A stretch of 64,000 nucleotides of DNA. Origin: Oscillospiraceae bacterium. Its GTDB lineage: Bacteria; Bacillota; Clostridia; Oscillospirales; Ruminococcaceae. Of this stretch, positions 15,180-23,990 are shown in pieces (position 1 is the stretch's first letter; each line of letters opens with the position of its first letter). The DNA lies in contig JAGBAZ010000040.1 in the NCBI GenBank assembly GCA_018110905.1, positions 19,223 to 83,222 of the forward strand, in the 5' to 3' direction. The notes under the pieces were generated by a model, which saw only the letters and a list, made by a program, of their open reading frames with translations, did no database searches and had not been told where the DNA came from. The position numbers were made by a program, and so were the translations under genes.

Positions 15180-16619
15180 ATGAAAGAGAAAATACTCAGC
15201 GCAGGTATTGATATCGGTACTTCCACAACACAGGTAATTTTCAGCCGATTCACTATCGAGAACACTTCCGGCGAATACATGGTCCCGAGAATCGAGATCA
15301 CCAACAAGGAAGTTGTTTACGAAAGTAAAATTTACACAACTCCGCTTATCGATGAAAGAACTATCGATGAAGACGCGGTACATAACATTATCGTAAGCGA
15401 ATATGCAGCTGCGGGGCTCAGAGCCGAGGATATCGATACCGGTGCAGTAATCATCACCGGTGAAACCGCAAGAAAAGAGAACGCAAGAACCGTTCTTAAC
15501 TTCATGTCCGGCATGGCAGGCGACTTCGTTGTTGCAACCGCAGGTAACGACCTTGAAGGCGTTATCGCAGGACGCGGAGCAGGAACTTCCGCAATGTCCC
15601 TCAAACAGCATGTTGTAACCGCTAACTGCGACATCGGCGGCGGTACTTCCAACATTGCAGTATTCAAAGAAAACCGTCCGGTAGATACCGGATGCTTCGA
15701 TATCGGCGGACGCCTTATCAAACTTGATTCCACCGGTAAAATCCTTTACATTTCCGACCATCTCGGAAAACTTTGCGCAAAACACAACATCAACCTTAAA
15801 GTCGGTAATAAAATCGAATATAAGGAAATCTATAAAGCATGCGTACTCATGGCACAGGTTCTTGCAACCACTCTCGGTTTCAAAACCTTCGACATGGACG
15901 ACCTTGCAATCATGACCACCGACCATCCGCTTCACGATCTTGAAGAAATCAAGTTCGTAACTTTCTCCGGCGGTGTCGGCAACCTCATCTATCATCCTTA
16001 TGAAGGAAAAGATGACTTCCCCTACAACGACATCGGCGTTGTTCTTGCAAGAGCCATCAACGAAGTATTTGCTCCGTTTATGGATAAAGTTGTTGAACCG
16101 GCAGAAACAATCCGTGCAACCGTTATCGGTGCAGGCACCCAGACCATGGAACTCTCCGGTTCCACCATCGCATTCTCTCAGAACACTAAGCTTCCGATCA
16201 AAACCATTCCGGTAATCAAGCTTGCTGAAGAAGCGGAACAGTTCAGCCCCAGCGATTTTGCAAAACATCTCGAGCCCATGCTCGAATGGTACAATGACCC
16301 CGACGAAGGTCAGGAACTTGTTGCACTTTCTCTTAAAGGCGCCAACTGCCCGCTGTTCAAAGAGATCGAACGTTATGCAGACCTCATCATCGCAGGTATG
16401 CAGCCCATCATCAAATCCCAGCATCCGCTCATCGTTGTTATCGAAGAGGATATGGGTAAGAGCCTTGGACAGAACCTTATGGTTAAACTTAACAGAAGCA
16501 AAGATATCATCTGCATTGACTCTGTAAGAACCAACCAGGGTGACTACATCGACATCGGCGAACCGCTTATGCACGGAAGAATCCTTCCCGTTGTAGTAAA
16601 GACTCTTGTATTTAATTAA
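15180..16619 (+). CDS. eutA: Ethanolamine ammonia-lyase reactivating factor EutA
   Basis: 479 residues. The actin/Hsp70-like ATPase fold shows at [19 protein letters not shown] (phosphate 1) and [16 protein letters not shown] (phosphate 2), with [11 protein letters not shown] between them. EutA releases damaged cobalamin from the lyase using ATP. AAAGGAGAT precedes ATG 15180. It lies immediately upstream of eutB and eutC, as in other eut operons. Confidence 0.95.
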   Translation: MKEKILSAGIDIGTSTTQVIFSRFTIENTSGEYMVPRIEITNKEVVYESKIYTTPLIDERTIDEDAVHNIIVSEYAAAGLRAEDIDTGAVIITGETARKENARTVLNFMSGMAGDFVVATAGNDLEGVIAGRGAGTSAMSLKQHVVTANCDIGGGTSNIAVFKENRPVDTGCFDIGGRLIKLDSTGKILYISDHLGKLCAKHNINLKVGNKIEYKEIYKACVLMAQVLATTLGFKTFDMDDLAIMTTDHPLHDLEEIKFVTFSGGVGNLIYHPYEGKDDFPYNDIGVVLARAINEVFAPFMDKVVEPAETIRATVIGAGTQTMELSGSTIAFSQNTKLPIKTIPVIKLAEEAEQFSPSDFAKHLEPMLEWYNDPDEGQELVALSLKGANCPLFKEIERYADLIIAGMQPIIKSQHPLIVVIEEDMGKSLGQNLMVKLNRSKDIICIDSVRTNQGDYIDIGEPLMHGRILPVVVKTLVFN

Positions 16620-16651
16620 GGAATAAAGAAGAATATTTATATATTAATAAG

Positions 16652-16679
16652 GTTTGGGAAAGGGGGAAATCCCGCAAAC
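16652..16679 (+). promoter_or_regulatory. Hairpin between eutA and eutB
   Basis: GTTTGGGA, a G/A-rich loop, TCCCGCAAAC: a stem with a two-base bulge in the 111-base gap. There is no T-run, so it is not a terminator. It might stabilise or process the message around the highly translated eutB. Confidence 0.35.
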
Positions 16680-16730
16680 AATAAATTTTCCACCACTAGG
16701 CATCCAAATTTTAAAAAGGAGTGAGAATTT

Positions 16731-18098
16731 TTGATTCTGAAAGCAAAATTATTTGGACAGGTCTATGAGTTCAAAGACGTAAAAGACGTACTTGCTAAAG
16801 CAAACGAACTCAAATCCGGTGACCAGCTCGCTGGTATCGCTGCAGAAACCATGCAGGAGCGCATTGCTGCAAAACAGTGCCTCGCAAACCTCACTATTAA
16901 GGACATCTACGAGAACCCCGTAGCTCCTTACGAAGAGGACTCTGTAACCCGTATTATCCAGGACGGCATCAACTTCACCATTTATGAAGAGATCAAAAAC
17001 TGGACTATCGCAAAACTTCGTGAATTCATCCTTGATGACCACGTAACCGGCGATCAGATTAGACATATCTCTGCTGGCCTTTCTTCTGAGGTTGTTGCAG
17101 CTGTTACCAAACTTATGTCTTCTCTCGACCTTATGATCGGTGCAAGAAAACTCCCCATCTACAGAACTTGTGTTACTACCTGCGGTGCACCTGACAGACT
17201 TTCTTTCCGTCTTCAGCCTAACCACACCACCGACGACGTAGAAGGTATGAAAGTTTCCTACTGCGAAGGTTTCTCCTACTGCACCGGTGACGCACTCTTC
17301 GGTATGAACCCTGTTGACGACTCCCTCGGTGCTGTTGAAAGAACTATGAACAGCTATCAGGAATTCGTTGAAAGATGGGAAATTCCTACCCAGTCCTGCT
17401 GCCTCTGCCACGTAACCACTGCTATGGAATGCATCAAAAACGGTGCTCGTGAAGCTCTCTGCTTCCAGTCCATCGCTGGTTCCCAGATCGCTAACGAAGC
17501 ATTCGGTATCACCCCCGAAATGCTCGATGAAGCAGAAGACCTTATGCACCACTACGGCGTAGCTGACGGTCCCGACGTACTCTACTTTGAAACCGGTGAA
17601 GGCGCAGAGCTTTCTTCCGACGGTCACTGGGGTGCTGACGAACTTACCATGGAAGCTCGCTGCTATGGTTTCGCAAAGAGATATCATCCTTTCCTCAACG
17701 ACTCCGTTGTAGGCTTCATCGGACCGGAATACCTCTATGATGCAAAACAGGTTGCTCGTGCAGGTATGGAAGATATGTTCATGGGCAAACTTTCCAACGT
17801 ATCCATGGGATGCGACGCTTGCTACACCAACCACATGAAATGCGACCAGAACGACAACGAGAACCTCCAGATTCTCCTTGCTGCTGAAGGATGCAACTTC
17901 TTCATGGGCGTACCTTGCGCAGACGACTGCATGCTCATGTACCAGTCCACTGGTTACCATGACAACCACGCAACCCGCCAGGCTCTTGGCAAAAAACCTC
18001 TTGCTGAGTTCGAAAAATGGGCTCAGAAGATGGGCTTCCTTGAGGAAGACGGCCTCACCCTTGGCCCGAACGCCGGTGACGCTTCCGTACTTTTCTAA
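16731..18098 (+). CDS. eutB: Ethanolamine ammonia-lyase large subunit
   Basis: 455 residues, the family's usual length. EutBC splits ethanolamine into acetaldehyde and ammonia with adenosylcobalamin, inside the microcompartment. Diagnostic stretches include GAPDRLSFRLQPNHTTDD, CLCHVTTAMECIKNGA, FQSIAGSQIANEAFG, YFETGEGAELSS and MGCDACYTNHMKCDQND. The start is TTG at 16731 after AAGGAGTG; no ATG is available. Codons are strongly biased (GCT, CGT, CTC, AAC), implying high expression. Followed by eutC. Confidence 0.97.
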   Translation: MILKAKLFGQVYEFKDVKDVLAKANELKSGDQLAGIAAETMQERIAAKQCLANLTIKDIYENPVAPYEEDSVTRIIQDGINFTIYEEIKNWTIAKLREFILDDHVTGDQIRHISAGLSSEVVAAVTKLMSSLDLMIGARKLPIYRTCVTTCGAPDRLSFRLQPNHTTDDVEGMKVSYCEGFSYCTGDALFGMNPVDDSLGAVERTMNSYQEFVERWEIPTQSCCLCHVTTAMECIKNGAREALCFQSIAGSQIANEAFGITPEMLDEAEDLMHHYGVADGPDVLYFETGEGAELSSDGHWGADELTMEARCYGFAKRYHPFLNDSVVGFIGPEYLYDAKQVARAGMEDMFMGKLSNVSMGCDACYTNHMKCDQNDNENLQILLAAEGCNFFMGVPCADDCMLMYQSTGYHDNHATRQALGKKPLAEFEKWAQKMGFLEEDGLTLGPNAGDASVLF

Positions 18099-18146
18099 TT
18101 TAGAGAATTGTGCGTAAAATATATTTGACGGGAGGATATACAAATA

Positions 18147-19025
18147 ATGGTATCTGATGACAAACTTAAAGAGATTATCGCTCAGGTTGTCGGTGAAATG
18201 ATGAAAGAAGCTCCCGCTGCAAAAGCTACCACCAAAGCTTGCTGCTGCGAAAATGTTTCTGATGACGATCTTGAAGATCTTACCGCTTATGAGCTTAACG
18301 AGTGGTACCAGGTTCCTAACGCAAAAGACGAAGCAGAGTACAGAAGACTTAAAATGGTTACCCCTGCACGTCTTGGTGTATGGCACTGCGGTCCTCGTGA
18401 AATGACCAACACCATGCTCCGTTTCCGTGCTGACCACGCTGCAGCACAGGACGCAGTTTTCAATGAGTTCCCCAAAGCATTCCTCGAAGAACGCGGAATC
18501 CTCGAACTCCAGTCTCGTTGCGACAGCAAAGATACTTATCTTACCAGACCTGACCTTGGCAGAAGACTTTGCGAAGATTCTGCTAACACCCTTAAAGGCT
18601 TCTACAAAAAAGCTCCTCAGGTTGTTGTATTCGCAACCGACGGCCTTTCCGGCACTGCAATCGAAGCTAACTACGACATCGTTATCCCCGCAATCATGAA
18701 CGGTCTTAAAGCACACGGAATCGAAGCTGGCGAACCCTTCTTCGTAAGATATGGCCGTGTAGCTTGCCAGGACGAAGTTTCTGAAGTAACCGGATGCGAC
18801 GTTTGCGTATGCCTCGTTGGTGAAAGACCTGGTCTTGCAACTGCAAAATCCATGTCCGCATACATCACCTACAAAGGCACCATCGGCATGTCCGAAGCAA
18901 GACGTACTGTTGTTTCCAACATCCACAATGCTGGTACCCCTGCAGCTGAAGCTGGTGCACATATCGCTGATATCGTTGACATCATGCTCAAAGAAAAAGC
19001 TTCCGGTACTGACCTCAAGCTCTAA
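18147..19025 (+). CDS. eutC: Ethanolamine ammonia-lyase small subunit
   Basis: 292 residues. The first 20 residues (DDKLKEIIAQVVGEMMKEA) form an amphipathic helix of the kind that targets cargo into microcompartments, followed by an Ala/Lys/Cys linker. The catalytic part has RLGVWHCGPRE, RFRADHAAAQDAV, YLTRPDLGRRL and VATDGLSGTAIEAN, which contribute to the cobalamin site. It ends ADIVDIMLKEK. GGGAGGATATA precedes ATG 18147. Confidence 0.96.
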   Translation: MVSDDKLKEIIAQVVGEMMKEAPAAKATTKACCCENVSDDDLEDLTAYELNEWYQVPNAKDEAEYRRLKMVTPARLGVWHCGPREMTNTMLRFRADHAAAQDAVFNEFPKAFLEERGILELQSRCDSKDTYLTRPDLGRRLCEDSANTLKGFYKKAPQVVVFATDGLSGTAIEANYDIVIPAIMNGLKAHGIEAGEPFFVRYGRVACQDEVSEVTGCDVCVCLVGERPGLATAKSMSAYITYKGTIGMSEARRTVVSNIHNAGTPAAEAGAHIADIVDIMLKEKASGTDLKL

Positions 19026-19114
19026 TATTAACTTATTTAATAATTTATTAATTGCTTGATAATTGCGTATAACGCAAATTTTATCTACCTTAAAATTTAA
19101 AGGAGGTACATATC

Positions 19115-19768
19115 GTGAAATACGATGAACTTAGAACTACTGTACTGATGATCAAGGTTATCCCGAGCGTAAGCCCTGACCTCCAGAAACAATGGAATAT
19201 GCCCGAAGGCCACAGATCTGTTGGCTTCTTCTCCACTGACTGCGATGATGTAGGTTACACTGCAGTTGACGAAGCAACCAAAAAGGCTGACGTTAAAGTC
19301 GTACTTGCAAAATCCATGTACGGCGGCGCTGGCTGCGCACAGCAGAAATATGCTGGTGAATTCATCGGCATGCTCTCTGGCCCCAACCCTGCAGAAGTAA
19401 AAGCTGGTCTTGCTGCTGCATTCGATCTCATCAATGCTGACTGCACCTTCTATTCTGCAAACGAAGATGACACTGTTGCATATTATGCATACACCATCTC
19501 CAGAACTGGTTCTTACCTTTCTGAATGCGGTGGCGTTCCCGAAGGCACTCCTATCGCATACCTCATCGCTCCGCCTGTAGAAGCACAGTATGGTCTCGAT
19601 GCTGCTCTCAAAGCTGCTGACGTAAGAATGTGCTGCTATTTCGAGCCTCCGTCTGAAACCAACTTCTCCGGTGGTTACCTCACTGGTACCCAGTCTGCTT
19701 GCAAAGCTGCTTGCGATGCATTTGCAGATGCAGTTGTTTTCTGCGTAGAAAACGCTCTCAAATACTAA
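19115..19768 (+). CDS. eutL: Microcompartment shell protein EutL (tandem BMC)
   Basis: 217 residues, two fused permuted BMC domains that form a trimer with a gated central pore. The N-terminal copy has VLMIKVIPSVSPDLQKQW and SVGFFSTDCDDVGYTAVDEATKKADV; the second has YYAYTISRTGSYLSECGG and APPVEAQYGLDAALKAADVR, ending NFSGGYLTGTQSACKAACDAF. GTG start at 19115 after AAAGGAGGTAC. Confidence 0.95.
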   Translation: MKYDELRTTVLMIKVIPSVSPDLQKQWNMPEGHRSVGFFSTDCDDVGYTAVDEATKKADVKVVLAKSMYGGAGCAQQKYAGEFIGMLSGPNPAEVKAGLAAAFDLINADCTFYSANEDDTVAYYAYTISRTGSYLSECGGVPEGTPIAYLIAPPVEAQYGLDAALKAADVRMCCYFEPPSETNFSGGYLTGTQSACKAACDAFADAVVFCVENALKY

Positions 19769-19840
19769 TTTAAACCTTTTGACGATTTAATTTAAGATAC
19801 TCATTATATCTGAAATTTAAACGACAGGAGGTGACGGATT

Positions 19841-20401
19841 ATGAGTACTGGCGCACTGGGAATGCTGGAAACTTATGGTCTGATCGCCGCTATCGAAGGA
19901 CTCGATGCTGCTGTTAAAGCAGCAAACGTCACCCTCTGCGGATTCAAATACGTCCAGGGCGGACTTGTTTGCTTTTTTGTAACCGGCGATGTCGGTGCAA
20001 CCAAAGCAGCAATATCTGCCGGCGAAATTGCCGCAGACAGAGTTGGCAAGGTCATTTCTTCCCATGTAATCCCGAGGCCCGCAGGAAGTACTTCTATTAT
20101 TGCTTCCTATAAGGAACACCCCGCCGGTAGACGCCGCGGAACCGGTATTCACAAACGTGAATTCCCTGCTAAGACTCCTGTGAAATCGGAACCGGCCGCA
20201 AAGCCCGAAGAACCGAAATCCGTCCCGGAAATTGTTACTGAAAATGTTGGATATACCGAAGAAGCCCTCAGAAGTATGAAAACTACTGATCTGAGAAAGC
20301 TTGCTCGTGAAATTCCCAACGTCGGTCTTACAAAGATCGAAATCAGAGACGCGAAAAAGGATCCGCTCATAGAGGCGATTCTGAAAGCACAGAAAAAATA
20401 A
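19841..20401 (+). CDS. BMC shell protein with C-terminal SAP/Rho-N-like domain (EutK-like)
   Basis: 186 residues. Residues 1-88 are a BMC hexamer domain (LGMLETYGLIAAIEGLDAAV, then [15 protein letters not shown], then VISSHVIPRP). Residues 89-138 are a basic, Pro-rich linker. Residues 140-186 read TEEALRSMKTTDLRKLAREI then IEIRDAKKDPLIEAILKAQ, a small helical pattern resembling SAP or Rho N-terminal nucleic-acid-binding domains. Enteric EutK also joins a BMC domain to a putative DNA-binding tail, but of helix-turn-helix type. The BMC call is firm; the tail's function is inferred. GGAGGTGA precedes ATG 19841. Confidence 0.8.
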   Translation: MSTGALGMLETYGLIAAIEGLDAAVKAANVTLCGFKYVQGGLVCFFVTGDVGATKAAISAGEIAADRVGKVISSHVIPRPAGSTSIIASYKEHPAGRRRGTGIHKREFPAKTPVKSEPAAKPEEPKSVPEIVTENVGYTEEALRSMKTTDLRKLAREIPNVGLTKIEIRDAKKDPLIEAILKAQKK

Positions 20402-20420
20402 CTAAAAGGAGCAATATATA

Positions 20421-21863
20421 ATGCTGCAAGATAGAGATTTGCTTTCTGTGCAGGAAGCCCGCGACATGATTAAAAAAGCACGCATTGCTTTTGAAGCCGC
20501 AAAGCTTCTTAGTCAGGAGCAGATAGACAAAATTGTCAAAGCTATGTCTGAAGCTGCCTATGCTCACCGTGAAGAACTTGCCAAAATGGCAGTTGAAGAA
20601 ACCAGCATGGGTAAATATGAAGACAAAATCATTAAGAACACTCTTGCTTCCAAAGCTGTATATGAAGCAATCAAAGACATGAAAACTGTCGGTATTGTTG
20701 CTGAATATCCTGAGCAGAAGATGTTCGAAGTCGCTGTACCCGTAGGCGTAGTCTGCGGTATCGTACCCTGCACTAACCCTACTTCCACTGCAATCTACAA
20801 ATCCATGATTTGTATGAAAGCAGCAAACCCCGTTGTTTTCAGCCCCCATCCTTCTGCAAAGAACTGCATCGCAAAAACTTGCGAAATCCTTTGCGAAGCT
20901 GCTGAAAAAGCTGGCGCACCTAAGAATATGTTCCAGTGCCTTACCACTCTCAGCATGTCCGGAACCCACGAACTCATGACTAACGCTGGCGTTAACATGA
21001 TTCTTGCAACCGGCGGCCCCGAAATGGTAAAAGCTGCATATTCCTCCGGTGTTCCTGCACTTGGTGTAGGCGCTGGTAACGTTCCTGCATTCATCGATCA
21101 CACTGCTGATGTTAAACTTGCTGTTAAGAGAATCTTTGCTTCCAAAACTTTCGATAACGGCGTAATTTGCGCATCTGAACAGTCCATCGTTGCAGAGAAC
21201 TGCATCAAAGATCAGGTCCTTGAAGCTGTTAAAGCTGAAAAAGGCTACATCATGAACGACGAAGAATACGCAAAACTCTGCAAAATCTTCACCAGACGTC
21301 CCGGCAGCGTTAACCCCGCTATCGTTGGCCGTCCTGCAACCAAGATCGCTGCTATGGCTGGTCTTGATGTTCCTGCAGATACCAGAGTTCTTTGCTATTG
21401 CGAAAAAGGCGTCGGCGACGAATATCCTTTCTCCATCGAGAAACTTTCTCCTTGCCTTGCTCTTTATTTCGAAGAAGATTGGCAGGCATGCTGCGAACGC
21501 TGCATCCAGCTTCTTGAGTTTATCGGTATCGGACATTCTCTTTCCATGCATACCAACGATGAAAAAGTCATCCGCGAGTTTGCTCTTAAGAAACCCGTTT
21601 CCCGTATTCTCGTTAACACTTCTTCCGCACAGGGCGGCGTAGGCGCAACCACCAACCTTATGCCTGCACTTACTCTTGGCTGCGGCGCAGTTGGCGGTTC
21701 TGCAACCAGCGATAACGTTTCTCCTCTCAACCTCATCAACCTCCGCCGCGTCGCTTATGGCGTAAAAGAGGCATGGGATCTTGTAGAAGCACCCGCTGAA
21801 AAAGAAGAACTCGATGCAGAAGCCATTGCAAAAATGGTAATTGCTGCACTGAAAGAGCTTTAA
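20421..21863 (+). CDS. eutE: Acetylating acetaldehyde dehydrogenase EutE
   Basis: 480 residues. It oxidises acetaldehyde plus CoA and NAD+ to acetyl-CoA within the compartment. The catalytic Cys250 lies in NGVICASEQS, the cofactor region has CGIVPCTNPTSTAI (107-125), and LATGGPEMVKAAYSSG with GVGAGNVPAF follows. The N-terminus (LLSVQEARDMIKKARIAFEA) is helical and may direct encapsulation. AAAGGAGC precedes ATG 20421. It belongs to the EutE/PduP/AdhE-N group, and context favours EutE. Confidence 0.95.
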   Translation: MLQDRDLLSVQEARDMIKKARIAFEAAKLLSQEQIDKIVKAMSEAAYAHREELAKMAVEETSMGKYEDKIIKNTLASKAVYEAIKDMKTVGIVAEYPEQKMFEVAVPVGVVCGIVPCTNPTSTAIYKSMICMKAANPVVFSPHPSAKNCIAKTCEILCEAAEKAGAPKNMFQCLTTLSMSGTHELMTNAGVNMILATGGPEMVKAAYSSGVPALGVGAGNVPAFIDHTADVKLAVKRIFASKTFDNGVICASEQSIVAENCIKDQVLEAVKAEKGYIMNDEEYAKLCKIFTRRPGSVNPAIVGRPATKIAAMAGLDVPADTRVLCYCEKGVGDEYPFSIEKLSPCLALYFEEDWQACCERCIQLLEFIGIGHSLSMHTNDEKVIREFALKKPVSRILVNTSSAQGGVGATTNLMPALTLGCGAVGGSATSDNVSPLNLINLRRVAYGVKEAWDLVEAPAEKEELDAEAIAKMVIAALKEL

Positions 21864-21892
21864 TTCTCTTTCTAACTATAATAGGTAGAACC

Positions 21893-21911
21893 AGGGGAAT
21901 TGCCCCAATTT
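21893..21911 (+). promoter_or_regulatory. Small hairpin with T-run between eutE and eutM
   Basis: AGGGGAATTGCCCC followed by AATTTTT: a short stem and tail that could attenuate or mark an mRNA end upstream of the two eutM genes. Confidence 0.3.
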
Positions 21912-21930
21912 TTAAGGAGGTACTATCACA

Positions 21931-22215
21931 ATGACTGATAAACAAGCACTCGGTATGATCGAGACCAGAGGCCTTGTCGGCGCTATCGAAGCAGCCGATG
22001 CCATGGTTAAAGCTGCTAACGTCACCCTCATCGGCAAAGTACATGTCGGCGGCGGACTTGTAACCGTTTTCGTTCGCGGAGACGTTGGTGCAACCAAAGC
22101 TGCAACCGATGCAGGTGCTGCTGCTGCAGACCGCGTTGGCGAGCTTAAATCCGTTCACGTAATCCCGAGACCCCACGAGGAAGTTGAATACATCCTTCCT
22201 TCTCTCGAGAAATAA
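21931..22215 (+). CDS. eutM: Microcompartment shell protein EutM, copy 1
   Basis: 94 residues, a canonical single BMC domain: [40 protein letters not shown] and [20 protein letters not shown], ending [17 protein letters not shown]. These hexamers are the main facets of the shell. AAGGAGGTACTATCACA precedes the ATG. Confidence 0.95.
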   Translation: MTDKQALGMIETRGLVGAIEAADAMVKAANVTLIGKVHVGGGLVTVFVRGDVGATKAATDAGAAAADRVGELKSVHVIPRPHEEVEYILPSLEK

Positions 22216-22242
22216 TTAATCACCTTTAAGGAGGAAGACACG

Positions 22243-22524
22243 ATGGCTGAGAAATTAGCACTTGGCATGATCGAGACCAAAGGTCTTGTTGGAGCCATTG
22301 AGGCCGCCGATGCTATGGTTAAAGCCGCAAATGTCACCCTCGTTGGCAGAGTAATCGTTGGTGGCGCCCTCGTAACCGTATTCGTACGTGGTGACGTCGG
22401 CGCTACCAAAGCTGCTGTCGACGCTGGTGCAGCTGCAGCAGACCGTGTAGGTGAGCTTATCTCCACTCATGTCATCCCGAGACCCCATGAAGAGGTCGAG
22501 TATGTCCTCCCGTCCATCGAATAA
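22243..22524 (+). CDS. eutM: Microcompartment shell protein EutM, copy 2
   Basis: 93 residues, a close paralogue of the preceding gene, differing mainly near the pore loop ([11 protein letters not shown] against [11 protein letters not shown]) and at the ends. The pore-loop change GKVHVGGGL to GRVIVGGAL could alter what the hexamer passes. TAAGGAGGAAG precedes ATG 22243; the genes are 27 bases apart. Confidence 0.95.
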   Translation: MAEKLALGMIETKGLVGAIEAADAMVKAANVTLVGRVIVGGALVTVFVRGDVGATKAAVDAGAAAADRVGELISTHVIPRPHEEVEYVLPSIE

Positions 22525-22574
22525 TTCTGAATTTTAATTTGGAATTATAAGTATTATTAGATGGGGGTGATATT

Positions 22575-23342
22575 ATGAAAGTCATTACCGAGATGGTGCT
22601 CCGCAATGAGCTTAAAGGCGAATGCCCTCCTGTGTATTATGTACCGAAGGACAAACTCCTTTCTCCTGCCGCAAAGGAATATCTGAACCAGCTCAAAATC
22701 AAAGTTGAGTTCGGTGACCCGCCGGCAGCTCCTGCGCCTGCAGCATCCAATAACAAAGGTTCCGCAATCAGCGATACTCCTGTCGGAGCAAAATACGTTG
22801 ATGAACTTACCGGAGCTTTTTATGTCAAAAAGCCGGAGTATATGTGCCAGCTTTTCGGTAATAGATTGGTTTATAAAAATCATCCAAGGATTGCTTTCCG
22901 CGGTAAACTTGACAGCATGAGTTCCACTGTGGTCCAGATCCAGGCAGAAATTGCCGCGACCAACGGCCCCCAGAAACTTATCGATGATCTCGGTGACATC
23001 AACAAGGTGCTCAACCAGATCATGTACTGTGAAGTTATGGATGAAGAAATGGGCGTAATGAACATTCTCGGACTTACTCCGGAAGAACTTCGCGCACGTT
23101 CCCACAATCCGCAGAAGTATTTTAACATTAAGCAGATGCTTCTCCCTAACTATACTATGGGAGTTGATTATACAAAACTTAATGTGCTCCGTGCGAAAGT
23201 ACGTGAGCTTGAGCTTGCTGCTCTCGATTGCTTTGTTGACGGCAAAAACGTCAAACAACCCGAGATCATCAGGACTCTCAACCGCCTTTCCAGTGCATTC
23301 CACATCATGATGTGCATGTATCTGGCAGGTGAATATAAATAA
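22575..23342 (+). CDS. eutT: ATP:cob(I)alamin adenosyltransferase EutT, metal-site-free type
   Basis: 255 residues. It makes adenosylcobalamin for EutBC. Residues 1-47 form an N-terminal segment, 48-62 an Ala/Pro linker, and about 70-255 the helical adenosyltransferase bundle (HPRIAFRGKLDSMSSTVV, then VMDEEMGVMNILGLTPEELR, then RSHNPQKYF). Enteric EutT binds a metal through HX11CCxxC; here His103 is kept but the three cysteine positions are Met115, Ser116 and Val119. A Firmicutes class of EutT lacking the metal need is known and this fits it. ATG 22575 after GGGGGTGATAT. Confidence 0.88.
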   Translation: MKVITEMVLRNELKGECPPVYYVPKDKLLSPAAKEYLNQLKIKVEFGDPPAAPAPAASNNKGSAISDTPVGAKYVDELTGAFYVKKPEYMCQLFGNRLVYKNHPRIAFRGKLDSMSSTVVQIQAEIAATNGPQKLIDDLGDINKVLNQIMYCEVMDEEMGVMNILGLTPEELRARSHNPQKYFNIKQMLLPNYTMGVDYTKLNVLRAKVRELELAALDCFVDGKNVKQPEIIRTLNRLSSAFHIMMCMYLAGEYK

Positions 23343-23357
23343 TTTAGGAGGAGACTC

Positions 23358-23975
23358 ATGGCTGTAGAAAAAGTCGTAGAGGCCGTTATTGATGAAATCA
23401 GAAACGCCGGACTTGTTCAATTGGAGGTCTCCGCCAGACACGTGCATCTTGACAAAGAGTGTGTAGAAGCACTTTTCGGCAGAGGCTATCAGCTTACTCA
23501 CGTAAGAGAACTTAGCCAGCCCGGTCAGTATCTTGAGCAGGAGAGAGTTGACGTTGTTGGTCCGAAAGGCACCTTCAAAAACGTCGCAGTTCTCGGCCCG
23601 GAGAGAAAGCACGTTCAGGTTGAGGTCTCGTTCAGCGATGCTTTCGCCCTTGGAATCAATCCCCCGATCAGACAGTCGGGAGACACCAAAGGTTCCGCAA
23701 GCGTAAAACTTGTTGGCCCCAAAGGTGAAATTACTATTGACGAAGGCGCAATTGTCGCTCTTCGCCACGTTCACATGACTCCCGAAGATGCAGAAAGACT
23801 CGGCCTTGTTGATAACCAGGTCGTTTCCGTAGAAGCTCTTACCGACAGAAGAACCATCTTCCCGGATACCGTAATCAGAGTTTCTCCCAATTTCCGCACC
23901 AGAATGCATGTTGACGTTGACGAAGCCGGCGCCGCACATATTGCTGGTTTTGCACTTGGCAGAATTATTAAATAA
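23358..23975 (+). CDS. pduL: Phosphate propanoyl/acetyltransferase, PduL family
   Basis: 205 residues. It converts acetyl-CoA and phosphate to acetyl phosphate and regenerates CoA in the compartment, standing in for the unrelated EutD. Residues 2-17 are an amphipathic targeting helix. The twin barrel domains carry the zinc ligands in EVSARHVHL (His28, His30) and ALRHVHMTPE (His137, His139), with RMHVDVDEAG near the end. TAGGAGGAGAC precedes ATG 23358. Confidence 0.92.
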   Translation: MAVEKVVEAVIDEIRNAGLVQLEVSARHVHLDKECVEALFGRGYQLTHVRELSQPGQYLEQERVDVVGPKGTFKNVAVLGPERKHVQVEVSFSDAFALGINPPIRQSGDTKGSASVKLVGPKGEITIDEGAIVALRHVHMTPEDAERLGLVDNQVVSVEALTDRRTIFPDTVIRVSPNFRTRMHVDVDEAGAAHIAGFALGRIIK

Positions 23976-23990
23976 GGATGTATTTAGAAA

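Noticed and set aside
16620..16730. Possible cobalamin riboswitch before eutB (GGGAAA...TCCCGC...CCACCACTAGG)
   Set aside because: The stretch is far too short for a cobalamin riboswitch and lacks a recognisable B12 box and the conserved CACTG/GCCACTG core in order; only scattered words agree.
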